40,910 nt of DNA, taken from positions 4,285-45,194 of the forward strand of contig DCKO01000060.1 in assembly GCA_002320665.1 (NCBI GenBank), written 5' to 3'. The notes beneath the pieces are model-generated. The model was not told the DNA's origin and made no database searches. It was given only the letters and a program-made list of their open reading frames with translations. The stretch comes from Micavibrio sp. UBA1672 (GTDB lineage: Bacteria; Pseudomonadota; Alphaproteobacteria; Micavibrionales; Micavibrionaceae). This document shows, piece after piece, positions 8,495 through 16,428 of the stretch; the stretch's first letter is position 1; every line of letters begins with the position of its first letter. Position numbers and translations under genes: made by a program.

Positions 8495-9940
8495 ATGAGT
8501 AAAAAGCCTAGAACCGCCATAACACCAACGCGAGAGGAAAACTTCCCCGAATGGTATCAGCAAGTCATTAAATCGGCTGATATGGCAGAAAACTCGCCAG
8601 TGCGCGGCTGTATGATCATCAAGCCTTATGGCTATGCTCTATGGGAAAATATGCAGCGCATCTTTGATGATATGATTAAAAAGGCCGAGGTGAAAAATAC
8701 ATATTTCCCTCTTCTAATCCCTTTGAGCTTTCTGGCCAAAGAAGCCGAGCATGTGGACGGCTTTGCTAAGGAATGTGCGGTTGTTACACATCACAGATTA
8801 GAGGCCGACGAAGACGGCGGGCTTAAACCTGCTGGAAAGCTAGAAGAGCCCTATGTAATCCGCCCGACATCAGAAACCATTATTGGTGATGCCATGGCGC
8901 GCTGGATTCAATCTTATCGCGACTTGCCATTAAAGCTGAACCAATGGGCGAATGTTATGCGCTGGGAGATGCGCACAAGACTATTCCTGCGCACCTCAGA
9001 ATTTCTGTGGCAGGAAGGGCATAACGCTTTTGAAACTGCTGAGGAAGCGCGTGAAGACTCCCTCAAGATGTTGGAGGCTTACCGTCATTTTGCGGAAGAT
9101 TATTTAGCATTGCCTGTCATAACAGGAGAAAAAACCGTGGATGAGCGCTTCCCCGGTGCGATAGCCACTTACACAATCGAAGCCATGATGCAAGACGGAA
9201 AAGCATTACAAGCCGGAACATCCCATGATCTGGGGCAGAATTTTGCAAAGTCTATAGGTATCAAGTTTCAGGGGCGTGATGGTAATGAAGAATTCGCCCA
9301 TACAACAAGCTGGGGTATTTCTACGCGGCTCATCGGTGGGATGATTATGACGCATGCCGATGATGACGGCATGATCATGCCGCCCAAAGTCGCGCCTCAT
9401 CAAGTTGTTATTTTGCCTGTAGTCAAAGATGATCCCGATGCTATTTATGAGCATTGCGAAAAACTTAAAGAAAATCTCGAGGTTTTAGGCGCGCGTGTCT
9501 ATCTGGATAAACGTGAAATGCGTACACCGGACAAAATGTGGGATGCTGTGAAGAAAGGCATACCTTTGCGCGTGGAAATCGGTGCGCGTGAAATGGAAGC
9601 AGGGCAACTAACCCATGTGCGCCGTGATTTGGGTCGTGAGTCCAAAACCACATGCGCCGCCGAAGAATTCCTTTTAAACGTGCAAGGTATATTGGATGAT
9701 ATCCAGTCCTGTATTTATAATAAGGCTAAAGCCTTCATGGAAGAACGCATCACTGATGTCTCAACACTTGATGATGTTCATAAACATTTCGCGGATGGAA
9801 AACTGGGCTTTGTCCGTATTGATGTTTCTTGTCTTGAAGAGGACGCTCTAGAACCCATCATGAAAGAGCATTCTTTGACGACGCGTTGTATGCCTTTCGC
9901 AGATGATGGAAAAATGGTATTAATAGGCAAGGCATATTAG
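8495..9940 (+). CDS. proS: prolyl-tRNA synthetase, archaeal/eukaryotic-type
   Basis: ProRS attaches proline to tRNA(Pro). The class II motifs are visible: RPTSETII at about 123-130, NQWANVMRWEMR at 149-160, FLRTSEFLWQEGH at 164-176, and TTSWGISTRLIGG for motif 3. The 481-residue protein follows the Thermus/archaeal/eukaryotic architecture (catalytic domain, anticodon domain, C-terminal domain ending in KAY), with no sign of the bacterial N-terminal sequence or editing insertion. Typical alphaproteobacterial ProRS belongs to the short bacterial type, so this looks like a gene replacement at the usual locus. The C-terminal zinc-binding domain keeps only two Cys (446 and 465) and lacks the second Cys pair, so zinc binding is probably lost. 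Family assignment is from recalled sequence similarity. Confidence 0.95.
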   Translation: MSKKPRTAITPTREENFPEWYQQVIKSADMAENSPVRGCMIIKPYGYALWENMQRIFDDMIKKAEVKNTYFPLLIPLSFLAKEAEHVDGFAKECAVVTHHRLEADEDGGLKPAGKLEEPYVIRPTSETIIGDAMARWIQSYRDLPLKLNQWANVMRWEMRTRLFLRTSEFLWQEGHNAFETAEEAREDSLKMLEAYRHFAEDYLALPVITGEKTVDERFPGAIATYTIEAMMQDGKALQAGTSHDLGQNFAKSIGIKFQGRDGNEEFAHTTSWGISTRLIGGMIMTHADDDGMIMPPKVAPHQVVILPVVKDDPDAIYEHCEKLKENLEVLGARVYLDKREMRTPDKMWDAVKKGIPLRVEIGAREMEAGQLTHVRRDLGRESKTTCAAEEFLLNVQGILDDIQSCIYNKAKAFMEERITDVSTLDDVHKHFADGKLGFVRIDVSCLEEDALEPIMKEHSLTTRCMPFADDGKMVLIGKAY

Positions 9941-9956
9941 TCAGGGCTTTTCATAT

Positions 9957-11198
9957 ATGATTTCGAAATTTGAAAGAACCGTTGCATGGCGTTACTTACG
10001 CTCTAAAAAAGCCGAAGGCTTTGTCTCGGTTATTGCGGGTTTTTCATTCGCAGGGATCATGCTGGGTGTGGCTACGCTAATCATTGTCATGTCTGTGATG
10101 AATGGATTTCGGGAAGAACTATTCAGCCGTATTCTAGGCCTTGGTGGTCACATGAATGCCTATTCCCAGACAGGCCCTCTGACCAATTACCTTGAGCTGG
10201 CTGATTTGATTGAGGGCGTAAACGGTGTTAGTGCTGTTACCCCGATCATTGAAGGGCAAACCTTGATGACAACTAGAGGACGTGCTAGCGGCGTCATGGT
10301 GCGTGGGATTTCACAGGGTGATTTCGCGGCAAGAGACATCCTGTTTAACTCGATAAAATCAGGGCAGCTAGAGGATTTTAGAGATTTTAAAATCGCAATC
10401 GGCTCTGTACTGGCCAAGAAACTCCAACTTGAGCTCGGTGATAAAATTACCCTGACATCACCTGTTCTTAAAACGACACCATTTGGAACTGTACCGACAC
10501 AAAGATCATTTGAGATTGCCATGATCTTTGACGTGGAGATGTATGAATATAATAGCGGCTTTGTGTTTATGCCACTTCCAGCTGCACAGAAATTTTTTAA
10601 ATTTGATAATGCCGTCAGCGCTCTGGAGATTTTCTTGAGCAGGCCCAATGATATTGATGATATCCGGCGCGCCGTTGATATAGAGCTAAATGGACGTGCA
10701 ACGCTCTATGATTGGCGGGATATGAATAAGAGCTTCTTTAATGCCCTGCAGGTGGAGCGCAATGTTATGTTCCTGATCCTGAGTATGATTATTCTGGTGG
10801 CGGCATTTAATATTATTTCCTCAATGATTATGCTGGTGAAGGAAAAGGGGCACGATATTGCCATCATGCGCACCATGGGGGCAACGCGCGGCAATATGAT
10901 GCGCATCTTTATGTTGGCAGGGGCTAGTGTTGGACTGATCGGCACGGCTGTCGGTTCTACCATAGGAATTTTATTCGCCTTGAATATTGATGCAGTCAAA
11001 AGCGTACTGGAAGGTATGACAGGCGCATCACTTTGGGATGCTGAAATCCGGTTTTTATCAGAAATCCCTGCCGTAGTGAATTGGGCTGAGGTACTGGTTG
11101 TTATTGCATTGGCATTTACATTGTCCATTCTGGCAACGCTCTATCCTGCATGGCGAGCCGCCCGCCTTGATCCGGTGGAGGCGCTTCGCTATGAATAA
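9957..11198 (+). CDS. lolC: lipoprotein-releasing system permease LolC/LolE
   Basis: This is the inner-membrane permease of the Lol ABC transporter, which extracts outer-membrane lipoproteins from the inner membrane and hands them to LolA. The protein has 413 residues with the usual layout: an N-terminal ERTVAWRYLRSKK stretch, one membrane helix at about 20-47, a large periplasmic domain, then three helices in the C-terminal third, ending in PAWRAARLDPVEALRYE, the MacB/FtsX-like signature. Only one permease gene is present next to lolD, so it may act as a homodimer rather than a LolC-LolE pair. No clear ribosome-binding site is seen. Its end overlaps lolD by 8 bases. Confidence 0.94.
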   Translation: MISKFERTVAWRYLRSKKAEGFVSVIAGFSFAGIMLGVATLIIVMSVMNGFREELFSRILGLGGHMNAYSQTGPLTNYLELADLIEGVNGVSAVTPIIEGQTLMTTRGRASGVMVRGISQGDFAARDILFNSIKSGQLEDFRDFKIAIGSVLAKKLQLELGDKITLTSPVLKTTPFGTVPTQRSFEIAMIFDVEMYEYNSGFVFMPLPAAQKFFKFDNAVSALEIFLSRPNDIDDIRRAVDIELNGRATLYDWRDMNKSFFNALQVERNVMFLILSMIILVAAFNIISSMIMLVKEKGHDIAIMRTMGATRGNMMRIFMLAGASVGLIGTAVGSTIGILFALNIDAVKSVLEGMTGASLWDAEIRFLSEIPAVVNWAEVLVVIALAFTLSILATLYPAWRAARLDPVEALRYE

Positions 11199-12243
11199 AT
11201 ATGCTCAGGATCTTGATGAAATTGTATTACCGGATTTCGAGTTAATGGAGCTGTTTCACAAAGAAGCGCGACCACTTTTTCAAAGCTCTAAATCAGATTA
11301 TTTTATCGCCGCCCCATCACTGGAGGATGAATTTGACGATGATCTGGATTTTCTTCCCGAAGAAGATATTGATGATTTACTGGATGATGACGGTTTTGAG
11401 GAAGGTTATGGCTTTGTAACAAACAAAGAAAGTGATGAAGCTACATATAATTCGCCTGAACCTGATGCACAATCTTATCAGGAAACGCTCGCCAAGGTAG
11501 AGGAAGCGGAGACCTCTCATGTCAAAGAAAATAACGAGTCTGAAGAAGATGGTCACGTCAAAGAGGGCAATCTACTTCTGGGGCTTAAGGGAATTACCAA
11601 ACAATATAAGCAAGGCGGAAAAACATTAAATATCCTCAACGGTGTTGATTTGCGCATTAGTGCAGGGGAAATTACAGCGCTTGTCGGGCCAAGTGGTTCC
11701 GGTAAATCAACCTTGCTGCATATTTTGGGGCTACTTGATACGCCGACGTCAGGACAAGTCATCATTGGTGGCCGTGATGTAACAAAGGCTTCTGATTTGG
11801 TGCGCACGGAACTGCGTGGTGAATATATTGGCTTTGTCTATCAGTTCCATCACCTCTTGCCTGAATTTACAGCGCAGGAAAATGTTGCTATGCCGCAAAT
11901 CATAGCTGGTAAAGACCCTGTGCAAGCCAATAAGAAAGCTGTTGAATTACTGGCGCAATTGGGCTTGGAGCATCGCATTAAACACAGGCCTGCAACCTTG
12001 TCAGGGGGAGAGCAACAACGTGTCGCTATCGCCAGAGCCTTGGCAAATGATCCGTATCTACTATTTGCAGATGAGCCAACCGGAAACCTTGACCCTGAGA
12101 CATCAGACGAAGTTTTCGAAATTTTGATGGAGCAAGTCCATAGCCGTGGAATTGGTGCTTTGATCGCAACACATAATATAGATTTGGCCAACCAAATGGA
12201 CCGGATTTTAGAAATGAAAGCCGGACGGGTTTTGCCTTATTAA
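11191..12243 (+). CDS. lolD: lipoprotein-releasing system ATPase LolD with acidic N-terminal extension
   Basis: This is the ATPase that powers lipoprotein release with LolC/E. The ABC domain starts near residue 128: Walker A GPSGSGKST at 166-174, Q-loop near 218, signature LSGGEQQR at 270-277, Walker B LLFADEP at 290-296, and the switch His328. Standard LolD is about 225-235 residues; this one has 350 because of a roughly 127-residue N-terminal extension, very rich in Asp and Glu (residues about 44-71 especially) and with no recognised domain. The start at 11191 overlaps the lolC stop (ATGAATAA), and no other Met gives a plausible start for the ABC domain alone, so the extension is probably translated. 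Confidence 0.93.
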   Translation: MNKYAQDLDEIVLPDFELMELFHKEARPLFQSSKSDYFIAAPSLEDEFDDDLDFLPEEDIDDLLDDDGFEEGYGFVTNKESDEATYNSPEPDAQSYQETLAKVEEAETSHVKENNESEEDGHVKEGNLLLGLKGITKQYKQGGKTLNILNGVDLRISAGEITALVGPSGSGKSTLLHILGLLDTPTSGQVIIGGRDVTKASDLVRTELRGEYIGFVYQFHHLLPEFTAQENVAMPQIIAGKDPVQANKKAVELLAQLGLEHRIKHRPATLSGGEQQRVAIARALANDPYLLFADEPTGNLDPETSDEVFEILMEQVHSRGIGALIATHNIDLANQMDRILEMKAGRVLPY

Positions 12244-12265
12244 TAAGATTCTCAACTTCCAAAGC

Positions 12266-12294
12266 TTTACAAGAGTTATGAATAATATTATGTT
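12266..12294 (+). promoter_or_regulatory. candidate promoter for the gene at 12329
   Basis: TTTACA (12266-12271) and TATGTT (12289-12294) are 17 bases apart and match the sigma-70-type consensus at 5/6 and 4/6 positions. They lie in the lolD-downstream gap and would give a leader of about 30 bases with an AAAGGG ribosome-binding site. This is a consensus match only. Confidence 0.4.
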
Positions 12295-12328
12295 GTCGTT
12301 AATAAATTTCAGATAAAGGGTATTGATA

Positions 12329-12802
12329 ATGACTAAACCTAATAATGGCGCTAATACAGGGTTTAATAATGAACCAAAAATAACACTTGAAGAACTTGTG
12401 AATATTAGTGCTAAAAAACGTACAGAAACGCCTGGCTTAAAAGAAGCTGAAACAGCTGTCGATTTTCTTTCCAGAAATAATTTTAGTAACACAGAAGCTT
12501 ATAGGATTTTACATACCGGAAGCAGACGCTTGAACGGCGGTTATGAATTAGCACTTCGTGGCAAGCAACATTCTGAAGAACACAATATTAGTGCACCAAT
12601 TTATGGTGCCAGTCTTAGTGCAATGGCTGAGTTTGATCATGTTCAAGATGGGCACGAACTAATTACGATGGCACTGAAATCACTTCAAGAAGAAGATAGT
12701 GCTACTGGTACCAGTTTAGCGCGCCGGATCATTGAAGGTTGTCGCGATGGTAATTGGCCACCTAAAACAAAAACTGAAAGCCAGCCTGTTTCTGCACTTT
12801 AA
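12329..12802 (+). CDS. unrecognised small protein
   Basis: I do not recognise this 157-residue protein. It is soluble and polar, with no signal peptide or membrane segment. The N-terminal 20 residues are Asn-rich and probably flexible; the middle (about 20-135) looks helical with several short amphipathic stretches, and the C-terminal tail is again polar. The ATG at 12329 is chosen over an in-frame TTG at 12323 because AAAGGG lies 8 bases upstream. The gene has its own candidate promoter and sits between lolD and dnaE, which are adjacent in many alphaproteobacteria, so it may be a lineage-specific insertion. Its function cannot be inferred. Confidence 0.7.
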   Translation: MTKPNNGANTGFNNEPKITLEELVNISAKKRTETPGLKEAETAVDFLSRNNFSNTEAYRILHTGSRRLNGGYELALRGKQHSEEHNISAPIYGASLSAMAEFDHVQDGHELITMALKSLQEEDSATGTSLARRIIEGCRDGNWPPKTKTESQPVSAL

Positions 12803-12825
12803 ATCGGGTAAAATTCAAAATCCCT

Positions 12826-12855
12826 TTGTTAAACCCTTTCAGGTATTGATATACT
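12826..12855 (+). promoter_or_regulatory. candidate dnaE promoter giving a leaderless mRNA
   Basis: TTGTTA (12826-12831) and TATACT (12850-12855) are separated by 18 bases. The -10 element matches the consensus at 5/6 positions. The dnaE ATG begins only 7 bases after it, so transcription should start at or next to the start codon. No ribosome-binding site is visible before the ATG. Confidence 0.5.
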
Positions 12856-12862
12856 CCTTCGC

Positions 12863-15800
12863 ATGAGTCGAAGTTTTGTTCATCTCCATGTGCATTCCGC
12901 ATATTCATTGGCGGAAGGGGCAATCAAGGTCAAAGACCTTGTGAAAATGGCTGTTGCTCATAAAATGCCTGCTGTCGCGGTGACGGATACCAATAACATG
13001 TTTGGTGCAATGGAATTTGCGCTCGAAGCTGCCAAAGCTGGGCTTCAGCCCATCCTAGGCTGTCAGATCAGAACCGATAATGACGATCATCAGCTTGTTT
13101 TGATTGTAAAGAACGAAGCGGGCTATAAGAATCTATGTCGCATCATTAGTGAGGCCTACACTAAAGGCGAAGGCAGCGGAAACATTGTTCATGCGCCTTT
13201 TGATACCTTAAAAAAATATTCTGAAGGGCTAATCGCTTTAAGTGGCGGTATGAAGGGGCTGATTGCTCAGAGCATTTTGCATGGTCAAAGTGATAAGGCA
13301 AAATCCGAAGCTGAAAAACTTAAGGTAGTCTACGGCGATCGTTTTTACATTGAATTGCAACGCCATAACCTGCCCGAGGAAGATAAGGTCGAAGATGCCG
13401 TAATAGAGCTTGCTTACGAACTTGATGTTCCGCTTGTTGCTACAAATGATTGCTATTTCCCTGACCGCAAAGGCCACGAAGCCCATGACGCACTGCTTTG
13501 TATTTCCGAAGGGCGTTACGTTACAGAAGAAGACCGCCGCAAGGTCACACCTGAACATTATTTTAAATCTCCCGAAGAAATGATGAAGCTTTTCGAGGAT
13601 TTACCCGAAGCCATTGATAATACTCTTGTCATAGCGCAGCGCTGTTCTTTTCTTCTCAAGCCCATTAACCCGATTTTACCTGCTTTTGATACGGCAGGCG
13701 GGCGCTCTGAATTTGAAGAACTTAAGGCGCAATCCGAAGAGGGGCTAAAATGGCGCTTGGAGAATTATGTTGAAGAGGGCGCAGATCCTGAACCTTATTT
13801 CAAACGTCTTGAATTCGAGCTAGGCGTGATCAATGATATGGGCTTTCCGGGCTATTTCCTGATCGTTTCTGATTTTATCAAATGGGCAAAGGAACATAAT
13901 ATCCCTGTCGGGCCGGGCAGGGGTTCTGGTGCGGGATCAGTGGTGGCTTGGGCACTAAAGATCACCGACCTTGATCCCTTGGCGCTAGGATTGCTTTTCG
14001 AGCGTTTCCTCAATCCCGAACGTGTATCCATGCCTGACTTTGACGTGGACTTTTGCCAAGACCGCCGCGACGAAGTTATCAAATATGTGCAGAATAAATA
14101 TGGCTATGACCGCGTGGCACAGATCATCACCTTCGGTAAGCTCCAAGCGCGCGCGGTGGTAAGAGACGTAGGGCGTGTGCTGCAAATGCCCTATGGTCAA
14201 GTTGACCGTATTGCCAAACTTATCCCCAATAACCCAGCTAATCCTATGACCTTGCAGGAGGCTCTGGATGCGGATGCAGACCTCAGAGCAGAGCGTGATA
14301 AGGATGAAGTACAAAAGAAGCTGATCGATATCGCACTTCAGTTAGAAGGGTTATATCGCCATGCCTCAACTCATGCAGCTGGGGTTGTGATCGGTGATAG
14401 GCCGCTGCAAGAGCTGATCCCGCTATATCGTGATCCACGCTCAGATATGCCCGTGACGCAATTCAATATGAAATATGTAGAGCAAGCTGGTCTTGTGAAA
14501 TTCGACTTTTTGGGCCTGAAAACTATGACGGTCGTACAAAAAAGTATCGATATCATCAAACAAGTTCGCGGCGAAGATATTGATATCCTCGAAGTTCCGC
14601 TAGATGATGAAAAAGCCTATGAACTTATGGCGAGGGGGAACACAGTCGGCGTGTTCCAGCTTGAAAGTGCGGGGATGAGGGACACACTTAGGAAAGTAAA
14701 GCCGAACCGTTTTGAAGATATTATCGCCCTTGTCTCGCTCTATCGCCCCGGTCCGATGGATAACATCCCGAAATATATTGATGTGAAGGAAGAGCGAGAA
14801 GAGCCTGATTATATGCATCCCGTGCTCCAACCATTTCTTGAAGAAACCTACGGGATTATGATCTATCAGGAGCAGGTTATGCAGGCCGCGCAGGAACTAG
14901 CGGGCTACACACTGGGCGGCGCGGATTTGCTCCGTCGTGCAATGGGTAAAAAAATCAAGGAAGAAATGGATAAGCAGCGCGAGATGTTTGTCGATGGTGC
15001 AAAAGAGCATCACAAAGTGCCCAAGGAGCAATCTTCCCATATCTTTGACCAAATTGCAAAATTCGCTGGCTATGGTTTCAATAAATCTCACGCCGCTGCT
15101 TATGCTTTGATCGCCTATTGGACAGCATGGCTTAAGGCCAATTATCCGGTGGAATTTATGGCGGCCTCCATGACTCTTGATCTGGGGAATACAGATAAGC
15201 TTGCGATCTTCAAGCAGGATATGGATAAAATGGATTTACCACTTTATCCACCCGATATGAATAAATCTCTTGCTGATTTTAAAGTTGAGGGCGAAGCCGT
15301 GCGCTATGCACTAGCCGCGCTGAAAGGTGTTGGCGAACAAGCCATGGAAGATATCATCGCCGAGCGCATGCAAAGCGGTGAGTTCAAAGACTTGGCGGAT
15401 TTTGTCTCTCGTCTTGACCCCAAGCATATGAATCGCCGCCAATTCGAACAACTGATCTGTGCCGGAGCCTTCGATAGTTTATGTGATCAACGCGCCAGTA
15501 TGTTGGAAGGTGCAGAATTAATGCTCCGCCATGCGCAAAGCCTAAAGGAGGAGCGAGAGGCCGGACAAGTAAGCCTATTTGGTGATGAGGGGCCGGGGGG
15601 CAATAGCTGGATGCCCGAGCTACCAAAAACGCGGCCTTGGGACCCTTTGGAAAAACTTGCGCGTGAATTTGGGGCTGTGGGCTTTTATCTTTCAGCTCAC
15701 CCGCTAGATACGCGCATGACACAGCTGGAAAAACTCAAAATTGATTTTTGCAGGCATGTAGAGGAAGATTTACGCATAAAACAAAAAGGTCATTATAATA

Positions 15801-16270
15801 TGGCTGGCGTTTTACTCAAAAAACAGGAAAAAATGTCACAAAAGGGCAGTAAATATGCCTTCTTACAAATTTCTGACCCGACTGGTGTTTTCGAAGTTAT
15901 AATTTTTTCCGAAACTTTGGCAGCAGCACGTTCTTTCCTTGAACCCGGTACAAGTATCTTGCTGAAGGTCGAAGGTGAAGTACAAGATGACCAGATGCGT
16001 TTCACAGGTGGCGCACTAAAACCTCTAGAGGAGTCATTAGAGGGCAAAATCAGTGAAATTCATATCCGTCTTGAGGGTGATACATCCTTACCTAAAATAA
16101 AGGAATTTTTGGATATTGAAGGGCAGGGCAGATCACAGATCAAAATCTTTGCCAATCTTGAAGATGAACGCACCGCCGAAGTTATTTTGCCCGGACGTTG
16201 GAGCTTAAGCTCTCAGGCACGAAATATTATTCGCGGGGAAGAGGGAGTAATCGAAATTTCTGAGGTTTGA
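12863..16270 (+). CDS. dnaE: DNA polymerase III alpha subunit
   Basis: This is the replicative DNA polymerase catalytic subunit. It has 1135 residues, as usual for DnaE. The order is an N-terminal PHP domain starting with HLHVHSAYS at 7-15, the palm with the catalytic PDFDVDF at 391-397, a further conserved KFDFLGLKT with the third catalytic Asp, the fingers, helix-hairpin-helix and an OB-fold near the C-terminus (about 980-1060). The start codon is only 7 bases downstream of a good -10 element and has no ribosome-binding site, so initiation may be leaderless. It is separated from rpsB by 158 bases holding that gene's promoter and leader. Confidence 0.98.
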   Translation: MSRSFVHLHVHSAYSLAEGAIKVKDLVKMAVAHKMPAVAVTDTNNMFGAMEFALEAAKAGLQPILGCQIRTDNDDHQLVLIVKNEAGYKNLCRIISEAYTKGEGSGNIVHAPFDTLKKYSEGLIALSGGMKGLIAQSILHGQSDKAKSEAEKLKVVYGDRFYIELQRHNLPEEDKVEDAVIELAYELDVPLVATNDCYFPDRKGHEAHDALLCISEGRYVTEEDRRKVTPEHYFKSPEEMMKLFEDLPEAIDNTLVIAQRCSFLLKPINPILPAFDTAGGRSEFEELKAQSEEGLKWRLENYVEEGADPEPYFKRLEFELGVINDMGFPGYFLIVSDFIKWAKEHNIPVGPGRGSGAGSVVAWALKITDLDPLALGLLFERFLNPERVSMPDFDVDFCQDRRDEVIKYVQNKYGYDRVAQIITFGKLQARAVVRDVGRVLQMPYGQVDRIAKLIPNNPANPMTLQEALDADADLRAERDKDEVQKKLIDIALQLEGLYRHASTHAAGVVIGDRPLQELIPLYRDPRSDMPVTQFNMKYVEQAGLVKFDFLGLKTMTVVQKSIDIIKQVRGEDIDILEVPLDDEKAYELMARGNTVGVFQLESAGMRDTLRKVKPNRFEDIIALVSLYRPGPMDNIPKYIDVKEEREEPDYMHPVLQPFLEETYGIMIYQEQVMQAAQELAGYTLGGADLLRRAMGKKIKEEMDKQREMFVDGAKEHHKVPKEQSSHIFDQIAKFAGYGFNKSHAAAYALIAYWTAWLKANYPVEFMAASMTLDLGNTDKLAIFKQDMDKMDLPLYPPDMNKSLADFKVEGEAVRYALAALKGVGEQAMEDIIAERMQSGEFKDLADFVSRLDPKHMNRRQFEQLICAGAFDSLCDQRASMLEGAELMLRHAQSLKEEREAGQVSLFGDEGPGGNSWMPELPKTRPWDPLEKLAREFGAVGFYLSAHPLDTRMTQLEKLKIDFCRHVEEDLRIKQKGHYNMAGVLLKKQEKMSQKGSKYAFLQISDPTGVFEVIIFSETLAAARSFLEPGTSILLKVEGEVQDDQMRFTGGALKPLEESLEGKISEIHIRLEGDTSLPKIKEFLDIEGQGRSQIKIFANLEDERTAEVILPGRWSLSSQARNIIRGEEGVIEISEV

Positions 16271-16277
16271 TTTTTAC

Positions 16278-16306
16278 TTGCATTCTTTGATATTTCCTCG
16301 TATAAA
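16278..16306 (+). promoter_or_regulatory. candidate rpsB-tsf promoter
   Basis: TTGCAT (16278-16283) and TATAAA (16301-16306) are 17 bases apart. The -10 matches 5/6 consensus positions; the -35 is weaker (3/6). The position, about 120 bases before rpsB and just after dnaE, suits a strong ribosomal-protein operon promoter with a structured leader. Confidence 0.5.
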
Positions 16307-16350
16307 CCGCACCATCACTCAAGAATGATCTTGGATGAAATAAACATACA

Positions 16351-16408
16351 GGTTCCTTAACCGGTGTTTTCAATTAAGAGAACCAAGGCCTGTAGGTGAT
16401 ATAACCGG
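16351..16408 (+). promoter_or_regulatory. structured rpsB 5' leader (candidate S2 autoregulatory element)
   Basis: Bases 16351-16360 (GGTTCCTTAA) pair with TTAAG plus GAACC at 16374-16384, leaving one bulged A. This makes a ten-pair stem with a 13-base loop. The loop bases CCGGT (16361-16365) are complementary to ACCGG at 16404-16408, just upstream of the ribosome-binding site AAGGAG (16416-16421), so a pseudoknot is possible. In gammaproteobacteria S2 is known to repress its own rpsB leader; an equivalent role here is inference. Confidence 0.5.
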
Positions 16409-16428
16409 ACATAAAAAGGAGAAAAAAT

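Noticed and set aside
10187..11128. Two antisense open frames (153 and 140 codons) opposite lolC/E
   Set aside because: They are low-complexity Ser/Thr/Ile-rich reverse-frame shadows of the permease gene.
11098..11190. An upstream in-frame start for lolD within lolC/E
   Set aside because: It would overlap lolC/E by about 100 bases and adds residues that are just the shifted lolC/E sequence; the ATG at 11191 with an 8-base overlap is the natural start.
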